64,000 nucleotides of DNA from Pseudomonas bananamidigenes (GCF_001679645.1 NZ_LRUN01000050.1:1-64000); one strand, 5' to 3'; shown: positions 36,372 to 45,894, counted from the first letter of the stretch. Made by a program: numbers and translations. Notes: generated from the letters alone by a model not told the origin.

Positions 36372-37577
36372 TCAGAACAGCTCGCTGAACGGAATGAAGC
36401 GCAGCGGATCGCCCATTCGCAACGTGCTGTTCTGCGGGATTTCCACCAGCCCGTCGGCCCAGGTCGCGCCGAGCAGCACGCCGGAACTCTGATTCGGATA
36501 CAGCGCTGCCTGCCCGCCCTCCAGACGCACTCGCAGGTATTCGCGTCGGCTGCCGGGTTTCGGCCAGTCGAACCCGGCGTTGACGGTGAAGCTCAGCGGC
36601 AGCACCTCTTCCACGCCTTGAATGCGCAGCAGGTACGGGCGCGCCAGCAGGCCGAAGGTCACCAGCGCCGAGGTCGGGTTACCTGGCAGGCCGATCACCG
36701 GCACCGTGCCGAAATGGCCGACCGTCAATGGTTTGCCGGGTTTGATCGCGAGCTTCCACAGCAGCGGTTTGCCGTTGTCACGCAGCACCTGGCCAAGGCA
36801 GTCTGCGTCACCGGCAGAGACGCCGCCGGTGGTCAGAATCAGGTCGGCGGCCACCTGCAACTGCTCGAGCTTGAGCCGGGTTTGCGCCGGGCGATCCGGA
36901 AGAATTCCGGCGTCGATCACCTCGCAACCCAGTTCGCGCAGCCAATGATCGAGCAAGGTGCGGTTACTGTTGTAGATGCTGCCGGGACGCAACGGCTGGC
37001 CCGGTTCCACCAGTTCGTCACCGGTCGACAGCAACGCCACCCGCGGACGACGCACCACCGGCAGGTGAGTCATGCCCTGCCCGGCGGCCACTGCCAGTTC
37101 GAACGGACCGAGGCGTTTGCCGGCGCGCAGCAGTGTATCGCCGACGCGGTTCTCCTGGCCCTGGGCGCGGATGTTCTGACCCACTTTCAGCGGTTGCAAA
37201 AAACGCACGCGACCGTCCTCCAGCACTTCGGTGTTTTCCTGCATCTCCACACAGTTGGCCCCCAGTGGCAACAGCGCGCCGGTGAAGATCCGCGCGCAGG
37301 TGCCGGGCAGCAAGGCGTCCGGCGCCAGCCCGGCGTAGACGCGCTGCGACACCCTCAACGGCTGTCGATGCAGATCGGCCAGGTTCAAGGCGTAACCGTC
37401 CATGGCGCTGTTCGGCCATGGCGGCAGATCGAGGGTGGCGACCAGATCGCTGGCCAGCACTCGACCGCGCGCCTCATTGAGCGGCACCGATTCACTGTCC
37501 GGCAGGCGTTGTTCGTTGGCCATCGCCAGCAACTGGTCGAGTGCGTCCTCGACCGGCATCAACCCCGGCTTGTTCAT
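36372..37577 (-). CDS. moeA: Molybdopterin molybdotransferase MoeA
   Basis: Inserts molybdate into adenylylated molybdopterin to make Mo-cofactor. The 401-residue protein has the usual four-domain sequence: PPWPNSAMDGYAL near 50, the MoCF-binding domain with LLSTGDELVEPGQPL, GSIYNSNRTLLD and LTTGGVSAGDAD, and GLPGNPTSALVTF. ATG 37577 overlaps the moaB stop by 4 bases. Confidence 0.93.
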   Translation of the reverse strand: MNKPGLMPVEDALDQLLAMANEQRLPDSESVPLNEARGRVLASDLVATLDLPPWPNSAMDGYALNLADLHRQPLRVSQRVYAGLAPDALLPGTCARIFTGALLPLGANCVEMQENTEVLEDGRVRFLQPLKVGQNIRAQGQENRVGDTLLRAGKRLGPFELAVAAGQGMTHLPVVRRPRVALLSTGDELVEPGQPLRPGSIYNSNRTLLDHWLRELGCEVIDAGILPDRPAQTRLKLEQLQVAADLILTTGGVSAGDADCLGQVLRDNGKPLLWKLAIKPGKPLTVGHFGTVPVIGLPGNPTSALVTFGLLARPYLLRIQGVEEVLPLSFTVNAGFDWPKPGSRREYLRVRLEGGQAALYPNQSSGVLLGATWADGLVEIPQNSTLRMGDPLRFIPFSELF

Positions 37578-38113
37578 CCGCGTGGCCCGCAGGCTTGCAC
37601 CGGTTTGAGGTGCGGGACGAAGTTGCACGGGCGGTGACGGTTATCCAGTTGCTCGGCGAGGATGCCTTCCCATGCGGTGCGGCATGCGCCGGTGGAGCCC
37701 GGCAGGCAGCACACCAGCGTGCCGTTGGACAGCCCCGCCAGTGCGCGGCTTTGAACAGTGGAGGTGCCGATGTCGAGAATCGAGATGGCGCGAAACAGTT
37801 CGCCAAAGCCGTCGATCTGCTTGTCCAGCAGGCAGGCCACCGCTTCCGGGGTGCTGTCGCGTCCGGTGAAACCGGTACCGCCGGTGATCAGCACGACCTG
37901 AATGTTGTCGTCGGCGATCCAGTGCGCGACCTGGGCGCGGATCTTGTACAAGTCGTCCTTGAGCAGGTTGCGTTCACTCAAGGTGTGACCCGCTTCGAGC
38001 AGACGGCTGACCAGCAACTGGCCGGAGGTATCGCTGGCGTAATCACGGGTATCGCTGACCGTCAGCACGGCAATATTCAAGGGAACAAACAGGGCATCCG
38101 CTTTCACACTCAT
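37574..38113 (-). CDS. moaB: Molybdenum cofactor biosynthesis protein B
   Basis: 179-residue MoaB/MogA-type protein that adenylylates molybdopterin or assists in that step. The substrate motifs are NIAVLTVSDTRDYASDTSG and LITGGTGFTGRDSTPEA, followed by a GSTGACRTAWEGIL region. It is upstream of and overlaps moeA. The start ATG at 38113 is preferred over an upstream frame that lacks a ribosome site. Confidence 0.92.
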   Translation of the reverse strand: MSVKADALFVPLNIAVLTVSDTRDYASDTSGQLLVSRLLEAGHTLSERNLLKDDLYKIRAQVAHWIADDNIQVVLITGGTGFTGRDSTPEAVACLLDKQIDGFGELFRAISILDIGTSTVQSRALAGLSNGTLVCCLPGSTGACRTAWEGILAEQLDNRHRPCNFVPHLKPVQACGPRG

Positions 38114-38411
38114 GGCACTCTCCGGCCTTCGCCAATTCAATTGGGCCAGAGCCTAAGTGCCACCTGTCGAGACTGTCTAATCACTCTCACCAACCACGTT
38201 ATCGACCCGCTCTATCGGCGTTTTTTCAGTGGACCGAAAACACAGTTCCAGCCAATGAAACCGGCCATGATTGAATCCCTCGATAATCTCTTCAACGCTT
38301 CCGATTGGACGAAAACGCCGATCAGTGGGATCGTCGCCGCCTGCGCTTTTCGTGCGTCGTACGCATCTGCGTCAATACTCAATCAAATTTCCCATTCGAG
38401 CAGGTGCCATC

Positions 38412-39311
38412 GTGGACATCAAACAACTCAAGTTCCTGATCGCGCTGGACGAAACCCGCCACTTCGGCCAGGCCGCCGCGCGCTGCCACATCACCCAGCC
38501 GACCCTGTCGATGCGCCTGCGCAATCTGGAAGACGAGCTGGATCTGGTGCTGGTCAATCGCGGTCAGCGTTTCGAAGGTTTCACCCAGGCCGGGGAACGG
38601 GTTCTGGCCTGGGCCCGCACCCTGCTGGCAGCCCACGACGGACTGTTCGCCGAAGCTGCCGCCTGCCGCGGGCAACTGGTCGGCAGCCTGCGTCTGGGGC
38701 TGGTGCCGCTGAGCAACTTCAATGCGGTGAATTACATTCAGGGTTTGTCGGGGATATTTCCCGAGCTGAAATACAGCCTGTCGTCGCTCAGTTCGGACGA
38801 GATCATCGAAGGGCTGGGCAACAATCAGCTGGACCTTGGCGTGTGTTATCTGGACCACGTCAACCCGAACTATTTCGAGTTTTTCGAGATCGGCGAAACC
38901 CGCGTCGGCCTGCTCTACGACACCCGTCATTTCCATTTCGAGGGCCCGGAAATGAGCTGGGAAGAGGCCGCCGAACTGCCGCTGGGGATGATCACCTCCG
39001 GCATGCATTACCGAAAATCCATCGACCTGAGTTTCCGAAGTCGCGGTCTCAACCCGCAGCCGATCATGGAAAGCGATTCGACCTATCAGCTGTTGCAGGC
39101 GATTCACCAGGGTTTCTGCTGCTCGATCATGCCGCTGGACAGCGGCCTTGAAGAACCGATCGAGCACCTGGCTTTCATCAACCTGCCGGACGCCAGCGTA
39201 CTCGCGCCCCTGGGGCTGGTGATGCGCAAGACCGAACCACGCTCGGCGATTGCCGAAAAGTGTTTTGCCGAGGCGCGCAAGATGTTCGGGATCGAGGCGC
39301 CTGCCGTTTAA
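38412..39311 (+). CDS. LysR family transcriptional regulator
   Basis: 299 residues, starting at GTG 38412 (MDIKQLKFLIALDETRHFGQ), with the winged helix at about 1-65 (ITQPTLSMRLRNLEDELDLVL) and an effector domain. It resembles OxyR or CynR-type regulators in length but lacks the paired redox cysteines of OxyR. It lies divergent from moaB-moeA and upstream of fdhD-moaCDE, so it may tune molybdenum-cofactor or formate dehydrogenase genes, but this is a guess from position. Confidence 0.85.
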   Translation: MDIKQLKFLIALDETRHFGQAAARCHITQPTLSMRLRNLEDELDLVLVNRGQRFEGFTQAGERVLAWARTLLAAHDGLFAEAAACRGQLVGSLRLGLVPLSNFNAVNYIQGLSGIFPELKYSLSSLSSDEIIEGLGNNQLDLGVCYLDHVNPNYFEFFEIGETRVGLLYDTRHFHFEGPEMSWEEAAELPLGMITSGMHYRKSIDLSFRSRGLNPQPIMESDSTYQLLQAIHQGFCCSIMPLDSGLEEPIEHLAFINLPDASVLAPLGLVMRKTEPRSAIAEKCFAEARKMFGIEAPAV

Positions 39312-39347
39312 ATCATTGCGCTTCAGTCTGCCTTCGTCGGATCGCCG

Positions 39348-39437
39348 CCCGGAGCAAGCTCGCTCCCACATTGTTTCGTGGCGCTCACAGATATGTGGCG
39401 CGACTCGATACCTGTGGGAGCGAGCTTGCTCGCGAAA
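39348..39437. repeat. Paired REP element, GTGGGAGCGAGC family
   Basis: GGAGCAAGCTCGCTCCCACA and the inverted copy at 39411-39437 flank about 40 bases between the LysR gene and fdhD. Confidence 0.88.
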
Positions 39438-39548
39438 GGGCCGGAACGGTGATCGACCAATCCAATCACGGCATCGGAACAAGCGATTGGACGCACTTTT
39501 CCCCGCCCCGTAGCCTGAACCCACTTCAGCGCTTCGGGGATTTTCAAG

Positions 39549-40391
39549 ATGCTGTGCCAGGTTGAACCACCCATCGAAACGGGCGATGCGAACGCCCCCG
39601 CGCCACAACCGGCGCAAGTGGCTTATCGCGAATACCTCGACGATGCGCCGGTATCCCACGCGGCGCTGGCAGCGGAGATCGCGCTGGCCATCAGCTACAA
39701 CGGCCTGAACCAGGCCGTGATGATGGTTTCGCCGGGCAACATCGAAGATTTCATTCGCGGCTTCAGCCTGAGCAATGCCATCGTCGGCAGCCTTGACGAT
39801 ATCCATGACATCCGCCTGACCCATTTCGATCAGGCCTGTCAGGCCGAGGTGCAGATTTCCAGCCGGGCGTTCTGGACCCTGAAGGACCATCGTCGGCAGA
39901 TGGCGGGCACCAGCGGATGCGGCCTTTGCGGTGTGGAAGCCCTTGAGCAGGCGCTGCCGCCACTGGAAATCCTGACGCCGGCACCGTTGCCGCCCGCCAC
40001 GCACTTCGACGGCATTCGCCAACGCATCGAACAGGCCCAGCAACTGGCCCGCAGCAGCGGCGCCCTGCACGCGGCGTTGTATTTCGACGCCGACGGCGAA
40101 GCGCTGCTGTGCCGCGAAGACATCGGCCGCCACAACGCCCTCGACAAGCTGATCGGCGCCCTGCAATTCGAACGCCTCGATGCGCGTCAGGGCTTCGTCG
40201 TGGTCACCAGCCGCTGCAGCCTCGAACTGATTCACAAAGCCGTGCGTGCCCGCCTCGGCACGCTCGTCAGTCTGTCCGCCCCTACTGCGCTGACGGTGCG
40301 CTGGGCCCTCAAGCACCGCTTGAACCTGATCCATGTTCCGCACCGCAACGCCCCGCGAATCTACAGCCCGATCCAGGAGCCAACCCCATGA
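39549..40391 (+). CDS. fdhD: FdhD, sulfur carrier for formate dehydrogenase activation
   Basis: Transfers sulfur from a cysteine desulfurase to the Mo-bis-MGD cofactor of formate dehydrogenase. The 280-residue protein has GTSGCGLCGVEALEQAL with the CxxC sulfur-carrying pair, DIGRHNALDKLIG, and VTSRCSLELIHKAVRAR. It overlaps moaC by 4 bases (ATGA). No formate dehydrogenase genes lie within the window. Confidence 0.93.
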   Translation: MLCQVEPPIETGDANAPAPQPAQVAYREYLDDAPVSHAALAAEIALAISYNGLNQAVMMVSPGNIEDFIRGFSLSNAIVGSLDDIHDIRLTHFDQACQAEVQISSRAFWTLKDHRRQMAGTSGCGLCGVEALEQALPPLEILTPAPLPPATHFDGIRQRIEQAQQLARSSGALHAALYFDADGEALLCREDIGRHNALDKLIGALQFERLDARQGFVVVTSRCSLELIHKAVRARLGTLVSLSAPTALTVRWALKHRLNLIHVPHRNAPRIYSPIQEPTP

Positions 40392-40873
40392 GCGACACCC
40401 TCACCCACCTCGACGATCAGGGCCGCGCCAACATGGTCGATGTCGGCGATAAAGCCGCCACCCGCCGCGAAGCCACCGCACAGGCCTGGGTACAAATGCG
40501 TCCGCAAACGCTGCAAATGATCCAGGCCAACGGTCACCCCAAGGGCGACGTGTTCGCCGTGGCGCGGATCGCCGGGATTCAGGCGGCCAAGCGCACTCAC
40601 GAACTGATTCCGTTGTGTCATGCGCTGTTGCTCAGTTCGATCCACGTCGAACTCAAGGCCTGCGAACCGGACCGCGTACAGATCACCAGCACCTGCCGCC
40701 TCACCGGCCAGACCGGGGTCGAACTCGAAGCCCTGACCGCCGCCAGCGTCGCCGCGCTGACGATCTATGACATGTGCAAAGCGGTGGACCGGGCGATGGT
40801 CATCGGCGACATCCGTCTGCTGAGCAAACAGGGCGGCCGCTCCGGCCATTTTCAATGGGAGAACCCGCAGTGA
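40388..40873 (+). CDS. moaC: Cyclic pyranopterin monophosphate synthase
   Basis: 161 residues. Converts the MoaA product to cyclic pyranopterin monophosphate. The signatures are ANMVDVGDKAATRREATAQA, LIPLCHALLLSSIHVEL and TAASVAALTIYDMCKAVDR. ATG 40388 overlaps the fdhD stop. moaA is not in the window. Confidence 0.95.
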   Translation: MSDTLTHLDDQGRANMVDVGDKAATRREATAQAWVQMRPQTLQMIQANGHPKGDVFAVARIAGIQAAKRTHELIPLCHALLLSSIHVELKACEPDRVQITSTCRLTGQTGVELEALTAASVAALTIYDMCKAVDRAMVIGDIRLLSKQGGRSGHFQWENPQ

Positions 40874-41121
40874 TTCTGATCAATTATTTCGCCAGCTACC
40901 GTGACCGGCTCAATCTGGGCGGGGAAAAGATTCCCGCAACCGCCGACCTCACCTGTGTCGAGGACGTGCGGCAAATGCTCATGGCCCGGGGCGATCTGTG
41001 GCGTGAAGTATTGGGGGCCGGCAACCTGATGTGTGCGGTGAATCAGGAGTTGTGCCAGCCGGACCAGGCCATCGAGGATTTCGACGAGATCGCTTTTTTC
41101 CCACCGGTCACGGGGGGTTGA
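40870..41121 (+). CDS. moaD: Molybdopterin synthase sulfur carrier subunit
   Basis: 83-residue ubiquitin-like carrier ending in the required Gly-Gly (PPVTGG), which becomes the thiocarboxylate. The GTG start at 40870 overlaps the moaC stop (GTGA). It sits in the usual moaC-moaD-moaE order. Confidence 0.92.
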   Translation: MILINYFASYRDRLNLGGEKIPATADLTCVEDVRQMLMARGDLWREVLGAGNLMCAVNQELCQPDQAIEDFDEIAFFPPVTGG

Positions 41122-41124
41122 GTC

Positions 41125-41586
41125 ATGGGTGTTCGAGTCCAGCGTAAAAGTTTCGATGCCGGTCAATTGATTGCCGATCTGCATGCGCGCAACCCACGGG
41201 TGGGTGCGGTGGTGAATTTCATTGGTTATGTGCGGGATCTGAACGTCGGGCAGTCGGTGACCGAGCTGTTTCTGGAGCACTATCCGGGCATGACCGAAAA
41301 GGCCCTGGAGCAGATCGCCGAACAGGCTCGTGAGCGCTGGCCGCTGCTGGCGGTGGAGATCGTGCATCGGGTCGGTGCGCTGTCGGTGGCCGAGCCGATC
41401 GTATTCGTCGGCGTCAGCAGCAAACACCGGCATGCAGCGTTCGAAGCCTGTGCCTTCATCATGGATGTACTGAAGACCCGTGCGCCGTTCTGGAAGCGTG
41501 AGACGACGCCAGAGGGTTCGCATTGGGTCGAGGCGCGGGACAGTGATCGGAATGCGGCGTTTCGCTGGAGCCTGGCGCACGCCTGA
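41125..41586 (+). CDS. moaE: Molybdopterin synthase catalytic subunit
   Basis: 153 residues. With MoaD it makes molybdopterin by adding the dithiolene sulfurs. Typical motifs are GAVVNFIGYVRDLN, LEHYPGMTEKALEQIAEQA, IVHRVGALSVAEPIVFVGVS and the C-terminal Lys-containing KTRAPFWKRETTPEG. It is three bases after moaD. Confidence 0.95.
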   Translation: MGVRVQRKSFDAGQLIADLHARNPRVGAVVNFIGYVRDLNVGQSVTELFLEHYPGMTEKALEQIAEQARERWPLLAVEIVHRVGALSVAEPIVFVGVSSKHRHAAFEACAFIMDVLKTRAPFWKRETTPEGSHWVEARDSDRNAAFRWSLAHA

Positions 41587-41611
41587 CACGGCACTATCGA
41601 CGGCAACAAAA

Positions 41612-41636
41612 GCCTGACATCGGAATCAGGCGTTTA
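41612..41636 (+). terminator. Weak terminator-like hairpin after moaE
   Basis: GCCTGA/TCAGGC pair around an 8-base loop and are followed by GTTTACTT, only partly a T tract. It fits the end of the fdhD-moaCDE operon. Confidence 0.45.
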
Positions 41637-42087
41637 CTTGTGCCGGACTTCCCCCTTACTATCCAGCCACACCGGCATGGCGGGACACACCCGCCGCCGA
41701 CGTTTTCCGCCAACGGAAACACGCGTCATGAGCACGTCACTACAACAATCAGAACCGTTGAACGTCTCTGCACTGTGCGCCCTCCTTCACAGGGGCCGCG
41801 CATGAATCGCATCGTCAATCTCCCCATGGCCCTGAGCCGTTCCAAGCTGCGTCACTCCGCACGCCCGCCGGATATCCGCTGATCCTGTGGCGAGGGAGCT
41901 TGCTCCCGCCGGGATACGCAGTGTCCCCAGAACAGAAATGACTGCTGCGCAGTCCAGCGGGAGCAAGCTCCCTCGCCACAAGCCTGAATTCTTTTTCGAT
42001 ATCCCTGCCAGGACGCCCGCGCCTTTTGCCGAGCTGCGTCCGGCCAGAATCTGCGCGCCTGTGCGGCGCCATCGTGAGTGATTGATC
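41637..42087. other. Non-coding gap before the broken glutamine synthetase
   Basis: Between moaE and the broken synthetase gene. Apart from the REP pair at 41885-41980 and a possible short frame of 26 codons from ATG 41802, nothing recognisable is present. The promoter of the synthetase gene must lie here but no clear consensus was found. Confidence 0.5.
41885..41980. repeat. Paired REP element, GTGGCGAGGGAGC family
   Basis: CTGTGGCGAGGGAGCTTGCT and the inverted GAGCAAGCTCCCTCGCCACA enclose an inner part with its own short inverted repeats (GCAGTG, CTGCGCAGT). Confidence 0.88.
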
Positions 42088-43451
42088 ATGAAATTCGCAG
42101 CCATTGAAGACGCCCGTCGCTTTCTCGAACAGAACCCCGACATCGACATGATCGAGCTGTTCATCCTCGACGCCAACGGCGTGCCACGCGGCAAGCTGTT
42201 GCACCGCGAAGAACTGCTCGCCGTGTACGAAAGCGGCCGCCCGCTGCCGAGTACCATCCTTGGTCTGACCGTGCACGGCGAAGACGTGGAAAACTCCGGT
42301 CTGGTGTGGGATGTCGGCGACATCGACTGCCGTGCCTACCCGCTGGAGGGCAGTCTGGTGCGCCTGCCGTGGCGGCAGATTCCCACCGCTGCGGTGCAGG
42401 TCAGCATGCACCCGGAACAAGGCCTGCCGGCGAGCATCGCGACCCGCGTCACCTGCTGATCAAGGTCATCGACGCCCTCAAGGCCGAGGGTTATCACCCG
42501 GTGATGGCCTGCGAACTGGAGTTCTACCTGCTCGACGCCAGACGCGATCACAACGGTCGCCCACAACCGGCGCTGGATGCCGACGGTGGTCGACCGCGAC
42601 ACACGCAAGTCTACGGTTTGCGTGAGCTGGAGCAGATCGAGCCTTTCCTCGCCGACCTCTACAGCGCCTGTAAACTGCACGGCATTCCGGCTCGTACCGC
42701 GATCTCGGAATACGCGCCGGGCCAGGTGGAAATCACCCTCGAACACGGCGATGCGCTGGAGGCGATGGATCAGGCCGTGCGCTACAAACGGCTGGTCAAA
42801 GCCGTAGCGCACAAGCACGGGATGCAGGCGACGTTCATGGCCAAGCCGTTCGATCACCTGGCGGGCACCGGCATGCACATGCACGTCAGCCTCGCCGATG
42901 CCGAGGGGCGCAATCTGTTTGCTTCCGAAGACCCGGCGGGCACGCCGCTGTTGCGCACGGCGATTGGCGGGATGCTCGCGTCGTTGCTGGACTCGTTGCT
43001 TCTGTTCTGCCCCAACGCCAACTCCTACCGTCGCTTCCAGGCCAACAGCTATGCGCCGCTGGCGCCGACCTGGGGCGTCGACAACCGCACCGTCAGCCTG
43101 CGCGTGCCCGGCGGTCCGGCCAATACCCGGCACATTGAACACCGTATCTGTGGTGCCGATGCCAACCCGTATCTGGCGGCTGCGGCGATCCTGGCGGGCA
43201 TTCATCGCGGGATAAAAGAAGACATCGATCCGGGCGAACCGGTGCAAGGCAACGGCTATGCGCAGGCGAAGGAGTTGCTACCGACCGATTGGCTGACTTC
43301 GCTCACGGCGCTGGAAAAATCGGCGTGGGCACGGGAGGCGCTGGGGCAGGAATTTCTCGGGGTTTATCTGGCGGTGAAGCGTGCGGAATACCGGCAGTTC
43401 ATGGCCGAAGTGGGTGAGCAGGACTGGCGCTGGTATCTGACCGAAGCCTGA
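42088..43451 (+). pseudogene. Glutamine synthetase-like (gamma-glutamylpolyamine synthetase) gene with one-base frameshift
   Basis: The 5' part from ATG 42088 codes a normal N-terminal domain (IEDARRFLEQNPDIDMIELF, ILDANGVPRGK) to about residue 118. The frame then breaks near 42441. The rest, from HLLIKVIDALKAEGYHPVMA to YLTEA at 43451, continues in another frame with intact active-site regions (ACELEFYLLD, NSYRRFQANSYAP, WGVDNRTVSLRVPG). Adding one G (GCGGACCCG) restores one protein of about 454 residues. The family makes gamma-glutamyl amides of putrescine or other amines. The downstream PuuB-like oxidase supports that role. Either a true pseudogene or a sequence error. Confidence 0.88.
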
Positions 43452-43467
43452 TTAATCACTCCGCCCC

Positions 43468-43560
43468 TTGTGGGAGCGAGCTTGCTCGCGAAAGCGTCGT
43501 CACATTCAACATTTCAGGTGACTGACACAACGCTTTTCGCGAGCAAGCTCGCTCCCACAG
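43468..43560. repeat. Paired REP element, GTGGGAGCGAGC family
   Basis: CTTGTGGGAGCGAGCTTGCT and inverted GCGAGCAAGCTCGCTCCCAC enclose about 40 bases between the synthetase and oxidase genes. Confidence 0.9.
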
Positions 43561-43595
43561 GGTCCGTGCACCGACTCCCGAATCTGGACACTGAC

Positions 43596-44879
43596 ATGAC
43601 TGAACGCAGCAATTCCTATTACACCGCCACCCTCAACCGCGACACCGACTACCCGACGCTGCAAGGCCGGCACAAGGTCGATGTGGTAATCATCGGCGGC
43701 GGCTTCACCGGGGTCGCCACCGCCGTGGAACTGGCGGAAAAAGGCCTGAAAGTCGCCATCGTCGAAAGCCACAAGATCGGCTGGGGCGCCACCGGGCGCA
43801 ATGGCGGCCAGGTCACCGGCAGCCTGTCCGGCGACGGCGCAATGCGCAAACAGATGCGCAACACATTGGGCGACGACGTCGACGACTTCATCTGGCACTT
43901 GCGCTGGCGCGGCCACGAAATCATCAAGCAGCGCGTCGAGAAATACGGCATCGAGTGCGACCTCAAGCACGGGCACCTGCACGCCGCCTACAAGCCGAGC
44001 CATATGGCCGGTTTGCGCAGCGATTACGAAGAGGCCGTGCGACGCGGGATGGGTGATGACGTCAGCCTGCTGGACCGCAGCCAGGTGCGCGATCTGCTGC
44101 AAAGCGACCTCTATCACGGCGCAATCAAGAATACCCGCAACATGCATCTGCACCCGCTCAACCTGTGCATCGGCGAGGCGCGGGCGGCAGAAAGCCTTGG
44201 CGCGCTGATCTTCGAAAACAGCGAAGTGCTGGAGATCATCCACGGCGATAGCCCGGGCGTTCGCACGGCCCATGGCCGGATCGACGCCAATCAGGTGCTG
44301 CTCGCCGGCGATGTCTATCACAGACTCGAACCGGGCCAGCTCAAGGGCAAGATCTTCCCGGCCATGGGCGGCATCGTCACCACCGAGCCGCTGGGGGCGC
44401 TGGCCCGGCAGATCAACCCCGAAGACCTGGCCGTTTACGACTGCCGTTTCGTCCTCGACTACTACCGCCTCACCGCCGACGGTCGCCTGTTGTTCGGCGG
44501 CGGCGCCAACTACAGCGGCAAGGACTCAAGGGACATCGCCGGCGAACTGCGCCCGTGCATCGAACAGACCTTCCCGGCGCTCAAAGGGGTGAAGATCGAC
44601 TACCAATGGAGCTGTGCGATGGGCATCGTCATCAACCGCATCCCGCAACTGGGCAAGCTCTCGGACAACGTCTGGTATTGCCAGGGCTACTCCGGCCACG
44701 GCATCGCCACGACCCACATCATGGGTGAAATCATGAGCCGGGCGATCACCGGGCAGATGCAGCAGTTCGACACGTTTGCCGCGTGCTCGCACATTCGCGT
44801 GCCGATGGGGGATCTGCTGGGGAATCCGATGCTGGCGGCGGGGATGTGGTACTACCAGATGCTGGAAAAGTTGCGCTGA
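43596..44879 (+). CDS. FAD-dependent gamma-glutamylputrescine oxidase-like protein (copy 1)
   Basis: 427-residue DAO-type flavoprotein. The dinucleotide-binding motif VDVVIIGGGFTGVATAVELA is near residue 28. GWGATGRNGGQVTGSLSG near 65-80 is typical of PuuB-like oxidases, and the end has CQGYSGHGIATTH. It would oxidise a gamma-glutamylated amine to the aldehyde, releasing ammonia and hydrogen peroxide. The length matches the 50-51 kb copy, but sequence is clearly diverged. It pairs with the frameshifted synthetase upstream. Confidence 0.88.
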   Translation: MTERSNSYYTATLNRDTDYPTLQGRHKVDVVIIGGGFTGVATAVELAEKGLKVAIVESHKIGWGATGRNGGQVTGSLSGDGAMRKQMRNTLGDDVDDFIWHLRWRGHEIIKQRVEKYGIECDLKHGHLHAAYKPSHMAGLRSDYEEAVRRGMGDDVSLLDRSQVRDLLQSDLYHGAIKNTRNMHLHPLNLCIGEARAAESLGALIFENSEVLEIIHGDSPGVRTAHGRIDANQVLLAGDVYHRLEPGQLKGKIFPAMGGIVTTEPLGALARQINPEDLAVYDCRFVLDYYRLTADGRLLFGGGANYSGKDSRDIAGELRPCIEQTFPALKGVKIDYQWSCAMGIVINRIPQLGKLSDNVWYCQGYSGHGIATTHIMGEIMSRAITGQMQQFDTFAACSHIRVPMGDLLGNPMLAAGMWYYQMLEKLR

Positions 44880-44886
44880 TTGAACG

Positions 44887-44913
44887 GGCCCCATCGCTTG
44901 CGGTGGGGCCTTT
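44887..44913. terminator. Terminator hairpin between the oxidase and DeoR genes
   Basis: GGCCCC and GGGGCC pair with additional inner pairing (ATCGC/GCGGT), followed by TTTCG. It sits between convergent genes. Confidence 0.65.
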
Positions 44914-44930
44914 CGACTCGCTGCAAAACG

Positions 44931-45716
44931 TCAGTCCTGCAACTGTTCAACCTCAATCCCCAACCGCCGATAATCCTCGGCACTCCCCGATGCCAGATGC
45001 CGCTCGGTAATCAACGTATGCACCCGGCTGCACGGCGCCACCACAAACGGCTCCACCGCCCCCAGCTTGTCCGCCGTGGTCACGGCAATCACCTGCGCCG
45101 CACTGTCGAACAACGCCTGTTTCACCGGCACTTCATCGAAATACAGCGAACTCAGCCCCACCTCCGGATGAATCGCGCACACCCCGGTAAACAACACGTC
45201 AGCCTTGATGCTTTGCAGCAGTCGTACCGTTTCGTGGCCACTGACCGACATCGTCGCCAGATTCAGTTGCCCGCCCGCCAGAATCACCTTGATCCCCTTG
45301 TATTCGGCCAGGGTGATCGCCGTCATCGGTGACGTGGTCACGGCGGTGATCGAGATCTCCGGGGGCAACGAACGGGCGATCTGCAATGTGGTGGTGCCGG
45401 AATCGAACAACACGATCTGCCCGTCTTTCACCCTTGCGGCCGCGAGCTGCGCGAGGCTGGTTTTCACCTCGTCGGTCTCACTGATCCGCGTGAAGTAATC
45501 CTTGCCAGTGTCCTTCGGCCGCGGCAGCGCCCCGCCGTGCACCCGCTGCACCAGCCCGGCATTGTCCAGTTCCGCCAGATCCCGGCGAATAGTGTCTTCG
45601 GACACCGAAAAATGCTGGCTCAACTCGGAGGCCATGACCTTGCCGTCTCGTTCGAGGATCAGCAGGATTTTCTGCCGACGCAGGGAGGGCAGCTCGGAAG
45701 CGGAATGATCGTGCAT
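44931..45716 (-). CDS. DeoR family transcriptional regulator
   Basis: 261 residues with an N-terminal DeoR helix-turn-helix (RRQKILLILERDGKVMASEL, VSEDTIRRDLAEL) and a sugar-phosphate-isomerase-like effector domain (VLFDSGTTTLQIARSL, GGQLNLATMSVSGHETVRLL). These usually sense phosphosugars. It converges on the oxidase and is divergent from a 22-codon frame. It could regulate neighbours, but no sugar genes are adjacent. Confidence 0.9.
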   Translation of the reverse strand: MHDHSASELPSLRRQKILLILERDGKVMASELSQHFSVSEDTIRRDLAELDNAGLVQRVHGGALPRPKDTGKDYFTRISETDEVKTSLAQLAAARVKDGQIVLFDSGTTTLQIARSLPPEISITAVTTSPMTAITLAEYKGIKVILAGGQLNLATMSVSGHETVRLLQSIKADVLFTGVCAIHPEVGLSSLYFDEVPVKQALFDSAAQVIAVTTADKLGAVEPFVVAPCSRVHTLITERHLASGSAEDYRRLGIEVEQLQD

Positions 45717-45894
45717 GGTTTTGCCTGTTTGTGCTTGTAGTTGCAGGTTTGGCGAGCCTAACCAAAGCCTTTGCCAAACACAAACCGGCAGGTATCAATT
45801 GTTTCGATCTTTGAAATCATGAAGCCGAATTTTTTCTTTGCTTTCAGCCTGTTCACAATGGCACCACTTCAACAAGGCTCAGGATGAACAGCTC

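Noticed and set aside
38412..39311. OxyR identity of the LysR gene near fdhD
   Set aside because: The paired redox cysteines of OxyR are not in the expected region.
38379..40343. Minus-strand frame of 654 codons opposite the LysR and fdhD genes
   Set aside because: No family signature, low-quality composition, and it runs through a REP pair; the plus-strand genes are well conserved.
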